Shown here: positions 26,140-35,812 of the stretch, one piece after another
Layout: every line of letters begins with the position of its first letter
Numbering within the stretch: position 1 is the first letter of the stretch
Source of the DNA: Prevotella sp.
Lineage (GTDB): Bacteria > Bacteroidota > Bacteroidia > Bacteroidales > Bacteroidaceae
DNA length: 64,000 bases
Reading direction: 5' to 3'
NCBI GenBank assembly: GCA_017554105.1
Contig: JAFZIY010000031.1
Coordinates: 301,524-365,523 of the forward strand
The notes under the pieces: model-generated
Told to the model about the DNA's origin: nothing
The model's input: only the letters and a program-made list of their open reading frames with translations
Databases searched by the model: none
Program-made: the position numbers and the translations under genes

Positions 26140-29100
26140 ATGAAACAAAAAGTACTATCATCATTGTTGATGCTGATTACGATGCTGCTCGGAGTGCCTA
26201 TCGAGGCACTTGCCGACCGCGAGGTAAATCAGTTACAATTTGGAAAGCAGACCATAGAGGTCGCCACCGATGAGGTTATTACTTTCTACGACTGGAAAGG
26301 TACGGAAAACATCAGTTCGACATCGAGCAACAACTCGCAGTCGCTGACTGTCTTCAAGCCTGTCGAGGAAGGTAAGTCAATCCAAATCACATTCGAATCG
26401 TGCGATGTTGCCAACGATGGAGCCAGCTGGCCAGGTAAGGTCATCGTCTATGATGGCACACCCGATGCCGACAACTCCTTTACTTGGGCAACCACGACGA
26501 GTGAAGTAAACGCAAGTTCCACCATGCCCGAAGGTACTATCCTTGCGACACTTGACGGCACATACTCGAACCTTACTTATACATCGGGCGTTTCCGATGG
26601 TTCACTTTCTGTCGGTATGTTGTGGCGTTATGCCGCAAGTTGCTCTGGATGGGTGGCAAAGGTTAAGGTGGTGACACTGGAGAACCAGACCGTGACAGGT
26701 GCTGGCTCAAGTTACGACAACGTTACTGCAACCATCACAAAGAAACAAAATGTGGACCTTGCAATGGCTTTCGTCACCACCACTGGTGTAATGAATCCCG
26801 ACAAGGTGACTTCTATCTCATTCAACCTGACGCAGAACGAGGGTATGGTTGACCCCACAGCCCTGAAGCTTTTCTATGGAGACGCAGCCATCAGTGCTAC
26901 TGTTTCCGAGGAAGGTAGCGGTTATAAGTTTGCTCTGGAGCAGGCACTCAGCGACGGAACGAACAACTTCGACATCAAGGGTGACATCCTCGGCACTGCC
27001 GAGATAGGCGCTAAGGTACAACTCGACGTGACGAAGATAGCGACGGCAGGGCAACCCGATGGTGTAAGCCCATTCATAGCAGGCACATCGGTGGCTATCG
27101 AGAATCCTGCCATCGTCATCATGACATCCACCCCACAAACCGTAACAGTGGGCGAGACACCGCTGCAGTTCTATGACGAAGGCGGTAAAGACGGTGGCAT
27201 TGTGTCTAAAACCAATGGTCAGGTGACATTCCTTTCTGGCGTGGATGGCAAGAAAGTAATGGTGGATTTCACCACGAACAACATCTGGCACGGAAGTTAT
27301 TACAATCAGGAACTGCGTATCTATAACGGACAGGCGGTTAGTGAATCCAACCTTATAAAGACATTACAGCAAGGTGAGACAGCCGCCGTACGCTCTACTG
27401 CTGACGATGGCTCGCTGACTGTCGTGCTGTTCAGTGATGCCAGCAACGAGGTTGCCGCTGACGGTTTCGAGGCAGAGGTATCGCTCTTCACTCCGCAGGA
27501 AATGGTTGCAGACGATGTGGTGACCGAGGCGGCAAGCACCGAGACGGTATGTGCAAGCGACGAAAACCAGGCAATGCTTAAGTTGAACGTCAAGACCACA
27601 AATACCGAGCCTGCACTTGTGGCAAGCAAGTTCAACTTCACAACCAACAACACCAATGCCAACGTTACACATGCCGCACTGTATTACACTGCAGGTAGCA
27701 GTGAGATATCAACGGCAGCGTCGAAAAAGATTGGTGAGGTTGATGTCACCGCCGATGCCTTTGAAATATCGACAACAGGCAAGGAAGTGACTCTCGTGGA
27801 GGGCGACAACTACTTCTGGCTTACCTATAACATTGGCGATGAGGTGGTGAACGATGACAAGGTGGGCGCAAGGTTCGAAAGCGTTACATTCACCAACAAC
27901 ACCACCGCGACGGCGACCACAAGTACCGTTGCGGAGCGTACGGTGAAGAACATCGTCCTCTCTTATGCCGATCAGGGAACGGTGACAAAGACTGTCAACG
28001 GATCACTGGCATTTGAGACAAAGCGCACATCAAGCAACTATGCAGAGTATGGAACCGACGACCGCATCAATATCTTCATTCCGAAGAACGACGGCATGGT
28101 CTGCCAGATTGACTTCTCAGAGTTCGACGTGCAGTATGCTTCTACAAGTTACGGTACAAAATCAACCTTCAAGATTTACGCCGGACAGGGCACCAGTGGT
28201 GAACTGCTTTGGGAACTGAATAGCAACGACCAGCAGTCAACAGGTCCTGGACAGACTATCCGCTCTACCGCAGCAGATGGCTCACTGACCATCGTCTTCA
28301 ATCCAAAGTCATCTTACTCATATTATTATAAGGGTTGGAAGTCAACCGTCAGCGAGTATCTGTCGAAGCCGATGGCTGTTACAGAGATAGAGGTGCAGCA
28401 GGCAAGCACTGCCGATGCCTCAATCGGTGCTACCGAACAGGATATTCTGAATGTTAATGTTAAGACTGAAGGAAATCTCGATGCCCTGCAGTTGAGTAAC
28501 ATGAAGATTAACCTGAAAGGTACTGAAGCAAACATCTCAAAGGTCAGCGTATGGAAGGAAGACACGAAACTCGGTGAGGCTGATGCTGCAGCAGAGGTGA
28601 CAGTAACCTTCGACGAGGCAGTTACACTTACCGAGGGTGACAATCTGTTCGTGGTTAAAGCGGATATAAAGGCTGACGCCGAGGAGAACAGCACTATCGA
28701 CGCCAAGTTGGTATCTGTAAATGTCGGTTCTGACATCGAGGCAACCAACGGTGACCCCGAGGGACAGCGCACATTGAAGAACCAGATACTGATGACATCA
28801 GGCAACCATGGTATAGTAAACCTTGGTCTCGGACAGAAAGTTAATCTTTATGACGACGGTGGTCCTGAGGGTGATGGTGCCGATGGAGTGACAGCGACAA
28901 TTACCTTCGCACCAACAGGCGATGCCGACTGCATCAAACTCACCGACAAGGGAATCAGCTTCTCCTACACTGCACACCTTTATATATATAAGGGCAGCGA
29001 AGACCTTGATGAAAACCAGATTGTTCACCTGACAGGATCTTCGGCTAAGTTCGAACCTATCATCTCTGATGCCGATGTCAATGGCGGTAAGATAACCATC

Positions 29101-32100
29101 AAGTATGTCGGCGCGGGCAGTTACCCCAAGCCTAACTTCGCAATGTTGGTTGAGGGTTACAAGAAGACCGATGTGGTGGTTACAGGCGTGACAACCGAAG
29201 ACATCAGTGCCAACGAAGTACTGAAGGGACAGACCGACACCAAGATGCTCAAGATAATGGTAGAGGCTCAAGGCGACCTGACACCTGCAGAGGTGACAGC
29301 CTTTGACATCACCGGCACCGACGGCGAGGCTGTAGAGAACTACCATATATATCAGACAGGTACGACAACGACATTCTCTGCCAACGAGGAATTCAACGGA
29401 AGCTACTCCATCACGAAGTCAGGAACCTACTACTTCTGGCTTACATACGACGTGAAGAGTGACGCAGAAGTAGGACAGACCGCATCGGCAACAGTCAACA
29501 GCATCACCGTTGACGGACAGACAATCACTGTTGAGGAACCTGTAACAGCATCCTTCACCGTGGCAAGCGGTAAGAGCGGCACTTACACCGTAGGCGAAGG
29601 TGGCGACTATGCCACTATCCAAGGCGCTGTCGATGATATCGGTGTACTCGGTATGGATGGTCCTGTGACGCTGAAGATCAAGGCGGGCGAGTACAACGAG
29701 AAGGTACGCATTCCTAACATCAAGGGAATGGGAGCAACCAATACTCTCACCCTTGAGAGCGAAAGTGGTGTACGAGATGTCAAGATATTCCACAACAACT
29801 ACACGACTGGAGGCTACAGCGATGACCAACATAAGAAGGACTATGGCGTAATGACACTTTATCAAGCCAACTACGTCACACTGAAGAACCTCGAAATCTA
29901 CACCACCGACAAGGCTTACAAGGCTGTGGTGATGATTAAGGACGAGAGCCGTCATGCTACGATAGAAAGCTGTTACCTGCATGCTCCTATCTGCACAGCA
30001 AGCAGCGGCGAGGATGTGATGCTAGTAGGACACACCATCATAGACGAGGAGAACAAGAACAACGACTACCTCACTGTGAAGAACTGTCTGCTCGAAGGCG
30101 GTAAGATGGGTGTCAGCATGGGTGGTACCAACTATGTTTCATTGCCCAAGGAAGTAGGTGGCATTATCGAAGGTAACACCTTCAAGAACAACGGCCAGAA
30201 AGCCATCTATGTTATGGACGAGTTGGGTGTTAAGATACGCAACAACATCATAACAATTGATGCTGACGCTGAAACGAAGATCAGCGTGGGTATTCTCGAC
30301 ATGCAGTTGCGCGATGAATACAGTGAGGCGACAGAGATTACGGGCAACATCTTCAATGTGGCACCTAAGACCTACTGCGCCGTTATGAACCTGCGTCAGT
30401 TGGAAGGAACAGTAGATGCACCAGTGCTGATTGCCAACAATGTAATCAACCTGACATCGCTAAATGCAAGCTACTGCGCATTCAAGTTCAATGGATCAAA
30501 GGTGAAGAACACCAATGTCGCCTACAACACTATACGCATGAAGGGCGAGACTGGCGGCGCTGCGTTCTGGGCTTCATCGAAACTGGATGAGGGCTATGGC
30601 AACAACAACATCGTGAACAACATCATCCAGAACGAGACAAACGGATATGCTGTCAATCTCTATAATGATGACAATCTCGGAACAGACAAGATAAACTTCC
30701 AGAACAACGTCATCTATACCGACGGAGAGACATTCTACCGCGCAGCATCAAGCACTTCAGGCGACTTCGCCAGCTTCGTGGAGAAGACGGGTGCCACTGG
30801 TTGTGTGAACAAGAAAGTGACATTCCTCGCAGAGAATGTACTAGAGCCTTCAGATGATATGGACGGTGACCTGACAACAGCAAAGGTTCTGACCTACGTC
30901 ACCACCGACATCACTGGCAAGGAACGTTCGTCAGAGAATCCTACTATCGGAGCATACGAATATGATCCTAATGCCCAAAGTGCTCCTGTGATGCAGGAGA
31001 ATTATCCAAAGGTGATAACAGCACTCGACGGACTTGCCACCATTGCAGTTAAGACCGACCTCGCCGCCACGATTTATTACATCGTGAAGAAGGCTGGCGA
31101 AACAGCACCAACCGACGATGAACTGCTTGACAGCGAACTCTCACAAGACATCTCTGCAAACACCGAGTCGCTGATAAGCATCGACAACCTGGAGGGCGAG
31201 GAGCAATATGTTGTTTACTTCCTACCGGTAAGTCTCAGAGGTGTATTGGGCGTAATGAGTCAGACCGAGACGTTCACGATGGAGGTTACTCCTCCTGTAA
31301 CCGATGCACCGGAGGCTGAAGTTTACATCAACAACTCAACCGATGAGGAAACCATTGAGTTGGGAGAGACCGTAACGCTCATGGCAATGGTACTCGTTGA
31401 CGAACGTGCTGCACCATACACCCTCACATGGATGGATGGCAAGCACAACGTGCTTCTCACCGAGACATTCGATAGCGCCGACGACATAGATGACATCTTC
31501 ATGACAACGGCGACACCGACAGAGTGTACCGACTACATCTTCGTTGTTACCGACAATGCCGAGAAGGGCGACACGGCAACTGTCCGTGCTATCGTAACGG
31601 GTGATCTTCAGATGGCAGACTTCGAGAACCTCTATCTCGACGAGGAGAGTTTCGAGAATGGTACCAACCTGCAACTCGAATCCTTCGTTAGCGGTTCGTT
31701 CAAACTTGACAATGGCGCAATGCCTGAATGGAGTTACTTCTACGACTTCATGTACGCCAACAAGACCGCAACAACATTCTCTAATTACGTGACCGACCAG
31801 TTCAACAATGCTGTCGGCGGTGGCGTCAATGGTTCAGAGAACTACGTTGTGGCTTATCCACAGGGCGGTGGCATACATGTCATGAACAATGCCAATGGCG
31901 ACGTCATCCCAGGTATGTACATCACCAATAACGCATGGGTTGTTGACAACATACTCAACGGTGACGGCATGACAGACGGTGCATTCAAGAAGGGCGACTG
32001 GTTCAAACTGACCATCACTGCCGACAATGGCAACAGCATGGAGTATTATCTCGCCGACTACCGCGCAGAGCAGGAGGCAGACCGCTACTATCTTGACGCT

Positions 32101-32637
32101 TGGCAATGGATTGACCTCAGTCAGTTGGGTACAGTGAAGAAACTCTCGTTCTCGTTCGACGGAACACGTAAGAACACATGGGGCCTGACGACAGCAACTT
32201 ACTTCTGTCTTGACAACCTGGGAGACCAGCGCCCAGAGACAACGGCAACGCTCGAAATCAGCGAAGGCACGACGGCAAGCATTGCCGACGCGTTCACTCT
32301 CGGCGAAACAGGTACCGTGACCTATGCCATTGCCGACCCATTGCCAGATGACCTCGCAGGCATAGTAAGCCTTGATGGTGACATACTCACCGTTGACACC
32401 AATGATGCCAAGGACTTCGAGATTGTCATCAGTGCGACACAGCGTGGCAAGACACAGTACGTGAGATATTCTGTTTCTAAGAGCATGACAACGGGCATCA
32501 TCGAGTTCAATGCTGACGACGAGAACATCGAGGCACGATATACTCTCGATGGTAAGAAGATTACCGATAAGAACCATCGCGGCATCGAGGTCGTTCGCAT
32601 GAAGGACGGCACCGTACGCAAGATGGTGGTTAAGTAA
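26140..32637 (+). CDS. Giant modular surface protein (CUB-like, beta-helix, DUF4465)
   Basis: A 2165-residue protein from the ATG at 26140 (MKQKVLSSLL), with a signal peptide ending near ALA. CUB-like modules with 'RIYNG/IYAGQG/IYKGSE' signatures alternate four times with modules resembling the sialidase N-terminal domain (GDNYFWLTY and the like), to about residue 1150. A right-handed beta-helix region follows (about 1150-1600, starting GGDYATIQGAVDD). After linker domains there is a DUF4465 domain (about 1825-2035) and a C-terminal tail ending GTVRKMVVK. It lies 72 nt after the riboswitch 2 gene with no terminator between, so B12 control probably extends to it. Its role is unknown; DUF4465 links it to the lipoprotein at 23847. 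Confidence 0.85.
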   Translation: MKQKVLSSLLMLITMLLGVPIEALADREVNQLQFGKQTIEVATDEVITFYDWKGTENISSTSSNNSQSLTVFKPVEEGKSIQITFESCDVANDGASWPGKVIVYDGTPDADNSFTWATTTSEVNASSTMPEGTILATLDGTYSNLTYTSGVSDGSLSVGMLWRYAASCSGWVAKVKVVTLENQTVTGAGSSYDNVTATITKKQNVDLAMAFVTTTGVMNPDKVTSISFNLTQNEGMVDPTALKLFYGDAAISATVSEEGSGYKFALEQALSDGTNNFDIKGDILGTAEIGAKVQLDVTKIATAGQPDGVSPFIAGTSVAIENPAIVIMTSTPQTVTVGETPLQFYDEGGKDGGIVSKTNGQVTFLSGVDGKKVMVDFTTNNIWHGSYYNQELRIYNGQAVSESNLIKTLQQGETAAVRSTADDGSLTVVLFSDASNEVAADGFEAEVSLFTPQEMVADDVVTEAASTETVCASDENQAMLKLNVKTTNTEPALVASKFNFTTNNTNANVTHAALYYTAGSSEISTAASKKIGEVDVTADAFEISTTGKEVTLVEGDNYFWLTYNIGDEVVNDDKVGARFESVTFTNNTTATATTSTVAERTVKNIVLSYADQGTVTKTVNGSLAFETKRTSSNYAEYGTDDRINIFIPKNDGMVCQIDFSEFDVQYASTSYGTKSTFKIYAGQGTSGELLWELNSNDQQSTGPGQTIRSTAADGSLTIVFNPKSSYSYYYKGWKSTVSEYLSKPMAVTEIEVQQASTADASIGATEQDILNVNVKTEGNLDALQLSNMKINLKGTEANISKVSVWKEDTKLGEADAAAEVTVTFDEAVTLTEGDNLFVVKADIKADAEENSTIDAKLVSVNVGSDIEATNGDPEGQRTLKNQILMTSGNHGIVNLGLGQKVNLYDDGGPEGDGADGVTATITFAPTGDADCIKLTDKGISFSYTAHLYIYKGSEDLDENQIVHLTGSSAKFEPIISDADVNGGKITIKYVGAGSYPKPNFAMLVEGYKKTDVVVTGVTTEDISANEVLKGQTDTKMLKIMVEAQGDLTPAEVTAFDITGTDGEAVENYHIYQTGTTTTFSANEEFNGSYSITKSGTYYFWLTYDVKSDAEVGQTASATVNSITVDGQTITVEEPVTASFTVASGKSGTYTVGEGGDYATIQGAVDDIGVLGMDGPVTLKIKAGEYNEKVRIPNIKGMGATNTLTLESESGVRDVKIFHNNYTTGGYSDDQHKKDYGVMTLYQANYVTLKNLEIYTTDKAYKAVVMIKDESRHATIESCYLHAPICTASSGEDVMLVGHTIIDEENKNNDYLTVKNCLLEGGKMGVSMGGTNYVSLPKEVGGIIEGNTFKNNGQKAIYVMDELGVKIRNNIITIDADAETKISVGILDMQLRDEYSEATEITGNIFNVAPKTYCAVMNLRQLEGTVDAPVLIANNVINLTSLNASYCAFKFNGSKVKNTNVAYNTIRMKGETGGAAFWASSKLDEGYGNNNIVNNIIQNETNGYAVNLYNDDNLGTDKINFQNNVIYTDGETFYRAASSTSGDFASFVEKTGATGCVNKKVTFLAENVLEPSDDMDGDLTTAKVLTYVTTDITGKERSSENPTIGAYEYDPNAQSAPVMQENYPKVITALDGLATIAVKTDLAATIYYIVKKAGETAPTDDELLDSELSQDISANTESLISIDNLEGEEQYVVYFLPVSLRGVLGVMSQTETFTMEVTPPVTDAPEAEVYINNSTDEETIELGETVTLMAMVLVDERAAPYTLTWMDGKHNVLLTETFDSADDIDDIFMTTATPTECTDYIFVVTDNAEKGDTATVRAIVTGDLQMADFENLYLDEESFENGTNLQLESFVSGSFKLDNGAMPEWSYFYDFMYANKTATTFSNYVTDQFNNAVGGGVNGSENYVVAYPQGGGIHVMNNANGDVIPGMYITNNAWVVDNILNGDGMTDGAFKKGDWFKLTITADNGNSMEYYLADYRAEQEADRYYLDAWQWIDLSQLGTVKKLSFSFDGTRKNTWGLTTATYFCLDNLGDQRPETTATLEISEGTTASIADAFTLGETGTVTYAIADPLPDDLAGIVSLDGDILTVDTNDAKDFEIVISATQRGKTQYVRYSVSKSMTTGIIEFNADDENIEARYTLDGKKITDKNHRGIEVVRMKDGTVRKMVVK

Positions 32638-32656
32638 TAATTTTATCTTTAGTTTT

Positions 32657-32695
32657 AAGGTGTGGTGCAGCAACATGTACCACACCTTTTTTTAT
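32657..32695 (+). terminator. Terminator after the giant surface protein
   Basis: The stem AAGGTGTGGT/ACCACACCTT is followed by a run of T. It closes the riboswitch 2 unit. Confidence 0.9.
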
Positions 32696-32884
32696 TATAT
32701 CAGAGTCTTTTTCTCCCCCAACAACATATGTTTGCGACATATTCTTGCAGTTATCCCCTATTTTGTCGCAAAAAAAGGCGTTTGTCCAAACAAGTACATC
32801 TTTATTTCGTGTACAGTTTACAACAAAAGATTTAAATGAGAGTAATTTTGCACCGAAAATTTGTAAATGCATAAAAGAAAGAAA

Positions 32885-34435
32885 ATGAAAAGTCAATTCA
32901 AGTGGTTTACACTTAGCCTGCTGATTGCAATGATTTTTGGTACACGGATGCAGGCATCAGGAACAACAAAGACAAACCTGAAGAATGAGGAAGGAAATTC
33001 AACTTGCAACGTCCTTTCCTTAAAGAAGTACACATTGGTCACCAAGAATGGAGAAGAGTTTGCATTCAACGGACTGACACTGACACAGGAACTTCCTGCA
33101 AATACAGACTTCTATATCAAGGACAGCGACGGAAAGATTTATTATGGAGGATATCATGGTTGTGAAATCTATGCAGAGAACCATAAGAATCTAAGTACAT
33201 ATTATCCTGTCGAGGACAAAACTGTAACAGAGAAGCCAATGCCATTCAACCTCAGAAAGGCAAACACATGGATATTCACTATTACAGAGCCTGCGAGCGC
33301 GGACGAAACAATTAAGTTGACCGCGGACATACAGAATCCGACAGGTGAAGTAAAATACATGTTTTCAACGAACTACATGGTGGAAAGCGATGAGGTATTC
33401 GACGCAGACGGTAAGATAACGAAGCAATTGTCTGCTGGAAAACCGTTCTTTATCACAAGAGACGACGACTTCGGACTCTTCAATTTGACAGCCGCTGAAA
33501 GTAACGCCCCAGACGGATACCGTTACTGGAAGTTCAGCGAGGATGCTATAGCCGTAGGATACATTCCTGCCAAGGTGATAAACGCATTCTCCGTAAAAGA
33601 TGCTGACCTTTACACCATCACTCTCGACACCGAGAACAAGAAAGTTACTGTTGAGGCTATTCCTACTGTTTATACTCTGGTTGCAGGCAACGATGAGTTT
33701 GCGTTCAACGGACTCACACTCACACAGGAACTTCCTGCACAAACGAAGTTCTACGTCAAGGACAACAAGGGTAATGAGTACCATGGTTCTGAGAGTACAT
33801 TGGAATTAATCATCAGTGCAGAGGAACATGAGAACCTGCCGACGTATGCAGAAGGAAAGAACTTCTACTTCATGAAGGCTAACACATGGGTATTCACTCT
33901 TGCCGAGACTTCAGACGACCTGACTCTGACCGTTGTACCACAATACAAAGGCGAGACAAAGTACATGATAACAGAGTCGCTCGATAAGGAGAGCGAGGAT
34001 GTATTCGTGGACAACAAACTAACGAAGGAAATGACCACCAAGCCATTCTTCATCGTTAGAAGCGATGACTACGGAATTTTCGAACTGACTGCAGTAGAGC
34101 GCAACGACCAGAAAGGATACTATATCTGGGAGTTTGGCAAGGAGAACAACACCATAGGATTCATCATAGGTGAAAGAAGAAACATGTACCGTGTAGAAGA
34201 AGACGGAATATACACCTTCACACTGGATCACGAGCAGAATACCGTATCGTCCATTCTGACATCTAACACTGCTTACAATGGCTCTTCAACCGCAGTGACA
34301 TCAATATATTCAGATGACAATTGGAGTATTGACAAGGATGGGGCATGGTACACCATCGATGGTCGTGAGTGCAACGGCAAACCAACGCAGAAAGGTTTGT
34401 ATATCCACAACGGTCGTAAGGTGACAATAAACTAA
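32885..34435 (+). CDS. Modular surface protein with two repeat modules
   Basis: A 516-residue protein from the ATG at 32885 (MKSQFKWFTL); an ATG at 32867 would add six basic residues. A signal peptide is present. Two modules of about 200 residues (KYTLVTKNGEEFAFNG..., VYTLVAGNDEFAFNG...) share the pattern 'GLTLTQELPA..FYxKD..G..Y', 'KANTWxFTxxE', 'KYMxx', 'DDYG/DDFG', 'YTFTLD'. Five copies of the same module occur in the 2057-residue protein at 42744-48917 on the other strand. The tail ends GLYIHNGRKVTIN. A TAATTTTG box at 32843-32850 may be its promoter. Function unknown; SusE/SusF-like carbohydrate-binding folds have a loosely similar look, but this is not established. Confidence 0.8.
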   Translation: MKSQFKWFTLSLLIAMIFGTRMQASGTTKTNLKNEEGNSTCNVLSLKKYTLVTKNGEEFAFNGLTLTQELPANTDFYIKDSDGKIYYGGYHGCEIYAENHKNLSTYYPVEDKTVTEKPMPFNLRKANTWIFTITEPASADETIKLTADIQNPTGEVKYMFSTNYMVESDEVFDADGKITKQLSAGKPFFITRDDDFGLFNLTAAESNAPDGYRYWKFSEDAIAVGYIPAKVINAFSVKDADLYTITLDTENKKVTVEAIPTVYTLVAGNDEFAFNGLTLTQELPAQTKFYVKDNKGNEYHGSESTLELIISAEEHENLPTYAEGKNFYFMKANTWVFTLAETSDDLTLTVVPQYKGETKYMITESLDKESEDVFVDNKLTKEMTTKPFFIVRSDDYGIFELTAVERNDQKGYYIWEFGKENNTIGFIIGERRNMYRVEEDGIYTFTLDHEQNTVSSILTSNTAYNGSSTAVTSIYSDDNWSIDKDGAWYTIDGRECNGKPTQKGLYIHNGRKVTIN

Positions 34436-34476
34436 ACGAACGAAAAAGAAACCAACATAACACTAACATATTTGAG

Positions 34477-34515
34477 AAGGTGTGGCACATCGAGAGAGTG
34501 TCGCACCTTTTTTTT
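34477..34515 (+). terminator. Terminator after the two-module surface protein
   Basis: The stem AAGGTGTGGCAC with GTGTCGCACCTT has a mismatch and is followed by T8. It resembles the terminator at 32657. Confidence 0.85.
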
Positions 34516-34615
34516 AATTGTATATAAACATGTTCAGAAAGCATGACTGTAAGGGAAAACTTTTGCGTGTTATTATATAGAAAATCAGAATAATTTCGTA
34601 ACTTTGCGGTCATAT

Positions 34616-35770
34616 ATGAGGAAGATTCTTTTTATAGCATTTGCCATTGTCCTGACATTGGCGATAGGAACGGGATGCCGCGGTGTGATGGTGAGCAATG
34701 CCGTGGGCGACACCCTGCAGATGAAGTATGCCGAACGCATAAAGATAGTGGAGTGCGACGGCTATAGTGTTGTTACTCTTGCCGACCCATGGAACGTGGG
34801 AAAGACGCTACATGCCTATCTGCTGGTGCCTTCTGACGGCAAGACGATTTCCGATGACAGTCTGAAAGCACTGCATCCAGGTGCCACAATTGTACACACA
34901 CCACTACGGAAAGCACTCATCGCGACCAGTGTACACTGTGCCCTGACAGAAGAACTGGGTGCCACTGATGCCCTTGGTGGAGTGTGTGACCTGCAGTACA
35001 TCAACCTTCCATGGGTGAAAGAGGGCGTGAAGAACGGCAGAATACGCGACTGCGGCAGTGCCATGAGTCCTACGATAGAAACGATTATCGACCTCGCACC
35101 CGATGCAATCTTTCTCTCTCCATTCCAGAATAGCGGTGGCTATGGTCGCGTCAGCGAACTGAACATACCCATCATCGAGACCGCCGACTATATGGAGACC
35201 TCACCTCTTGGACGTGCCGAGTGGATGCGTTTCTACGGCATGTTGTTCGGAAAGGAGCAGCAGGCTGACTCTTTGTTCAGCGAAGTGGACAGGACATACA
35301 AGGATTTGAAAGAGTTAAGCGTTAAGAAAAGCGAGTCAAAAGACAAGAAAACCATACTCATGGACAAACTGACTGGCTCGGTGTGGTATGTTCCAGGCGG
35401 CAAAAGCACCATAGGACAGATGATCAGCGATGCCAACATCAACTACGCATGGAGCAAGGACGAGTCGAGTGGTTCACTCTCTCTGCCGTTCGAAGCAGTG
35501 CTTGAGGCTGCTATGGATGCCGACATCTGGGCATTCAGATACAACTCGTCGCACGATATCACACTGCGCGAACTGCTCACCGAGAAGGCAGGATACAACC
35601 AGTTCCGTGCCTTCCGCGAGGGTAATGTGTATGGTTGCAACACCTTCAACTCCACATTCTACGAGGACACACCATTCCATCCAGAGAGGTTGCTGCGCGA
35701 TTTCATCTGCATCGCCCACCCAGAAATGAATCTCGGAGAACCAAAGTATTTCATAAAGGCCCCCTTCTAA
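34616..35770 (+). CDS. btuF: Cobamide ABC transporter substrate-binding protein (BtuF-like)
   Basis: Predicted periplasmic, probably lipid-anchored, binding protein of 384 residues from the ATG at 34616, with Cys21 after IGTG. It contains a Fe/B12-type periplasmic-binding fold (PF01497-like): ALIATSVHCALTEELGA, IETIIDLAPDAIFLSP, PIIETADYMETSPLGRAEWM, and a C-terminal FHPERLLRDF helix. The long helical backbone typical of class III binding proteins is at about residues 220-250. A TAACTTTG box (34599-34606) lies just before the start, so the leader is very short. BtuC follows after 42 nt. Cobamide specificity is inferred from the locus; a siderophore is the main alternative. Confidence 0.88.
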   Translation: MRKILFIAFAIVLTLAIGTGCRGVMVSNAVGDTLQMKYAERIKIVECDGYSVVTLADPWNVGKTLHAYLLVPSDGKTISDDSLKALHPGATIVHTPLRKALIATSVHCALTEELGATDALGGVCDLQYINLPWVKEGVKNGRIRDCGSAMSPTIETIIDLAPDAIFLSPFQNSGGYGRVSELNIPIIETADYMETSPLGRAEWMRFYGMLFGKEQQADSLFSEVDRTYKDLKELSVKKSESKDKKTILMDKLTGSVWYVPGGKSTIGQMISDANINYAWSKDESSGSLSLPFEAVLEAAMDADIWAFRYNSSHDITLRELLTEKAGYNQFRAFREGNVYGCNTFNSTFYEDTPFHPERLLRDFICIAHPEMNLGEPKYFIKAPF

Positions 35771-35812
35771 CCTCCCCCCCGTAGGGGAGAGAAATATTAT
35801 TTATAAGATAGA

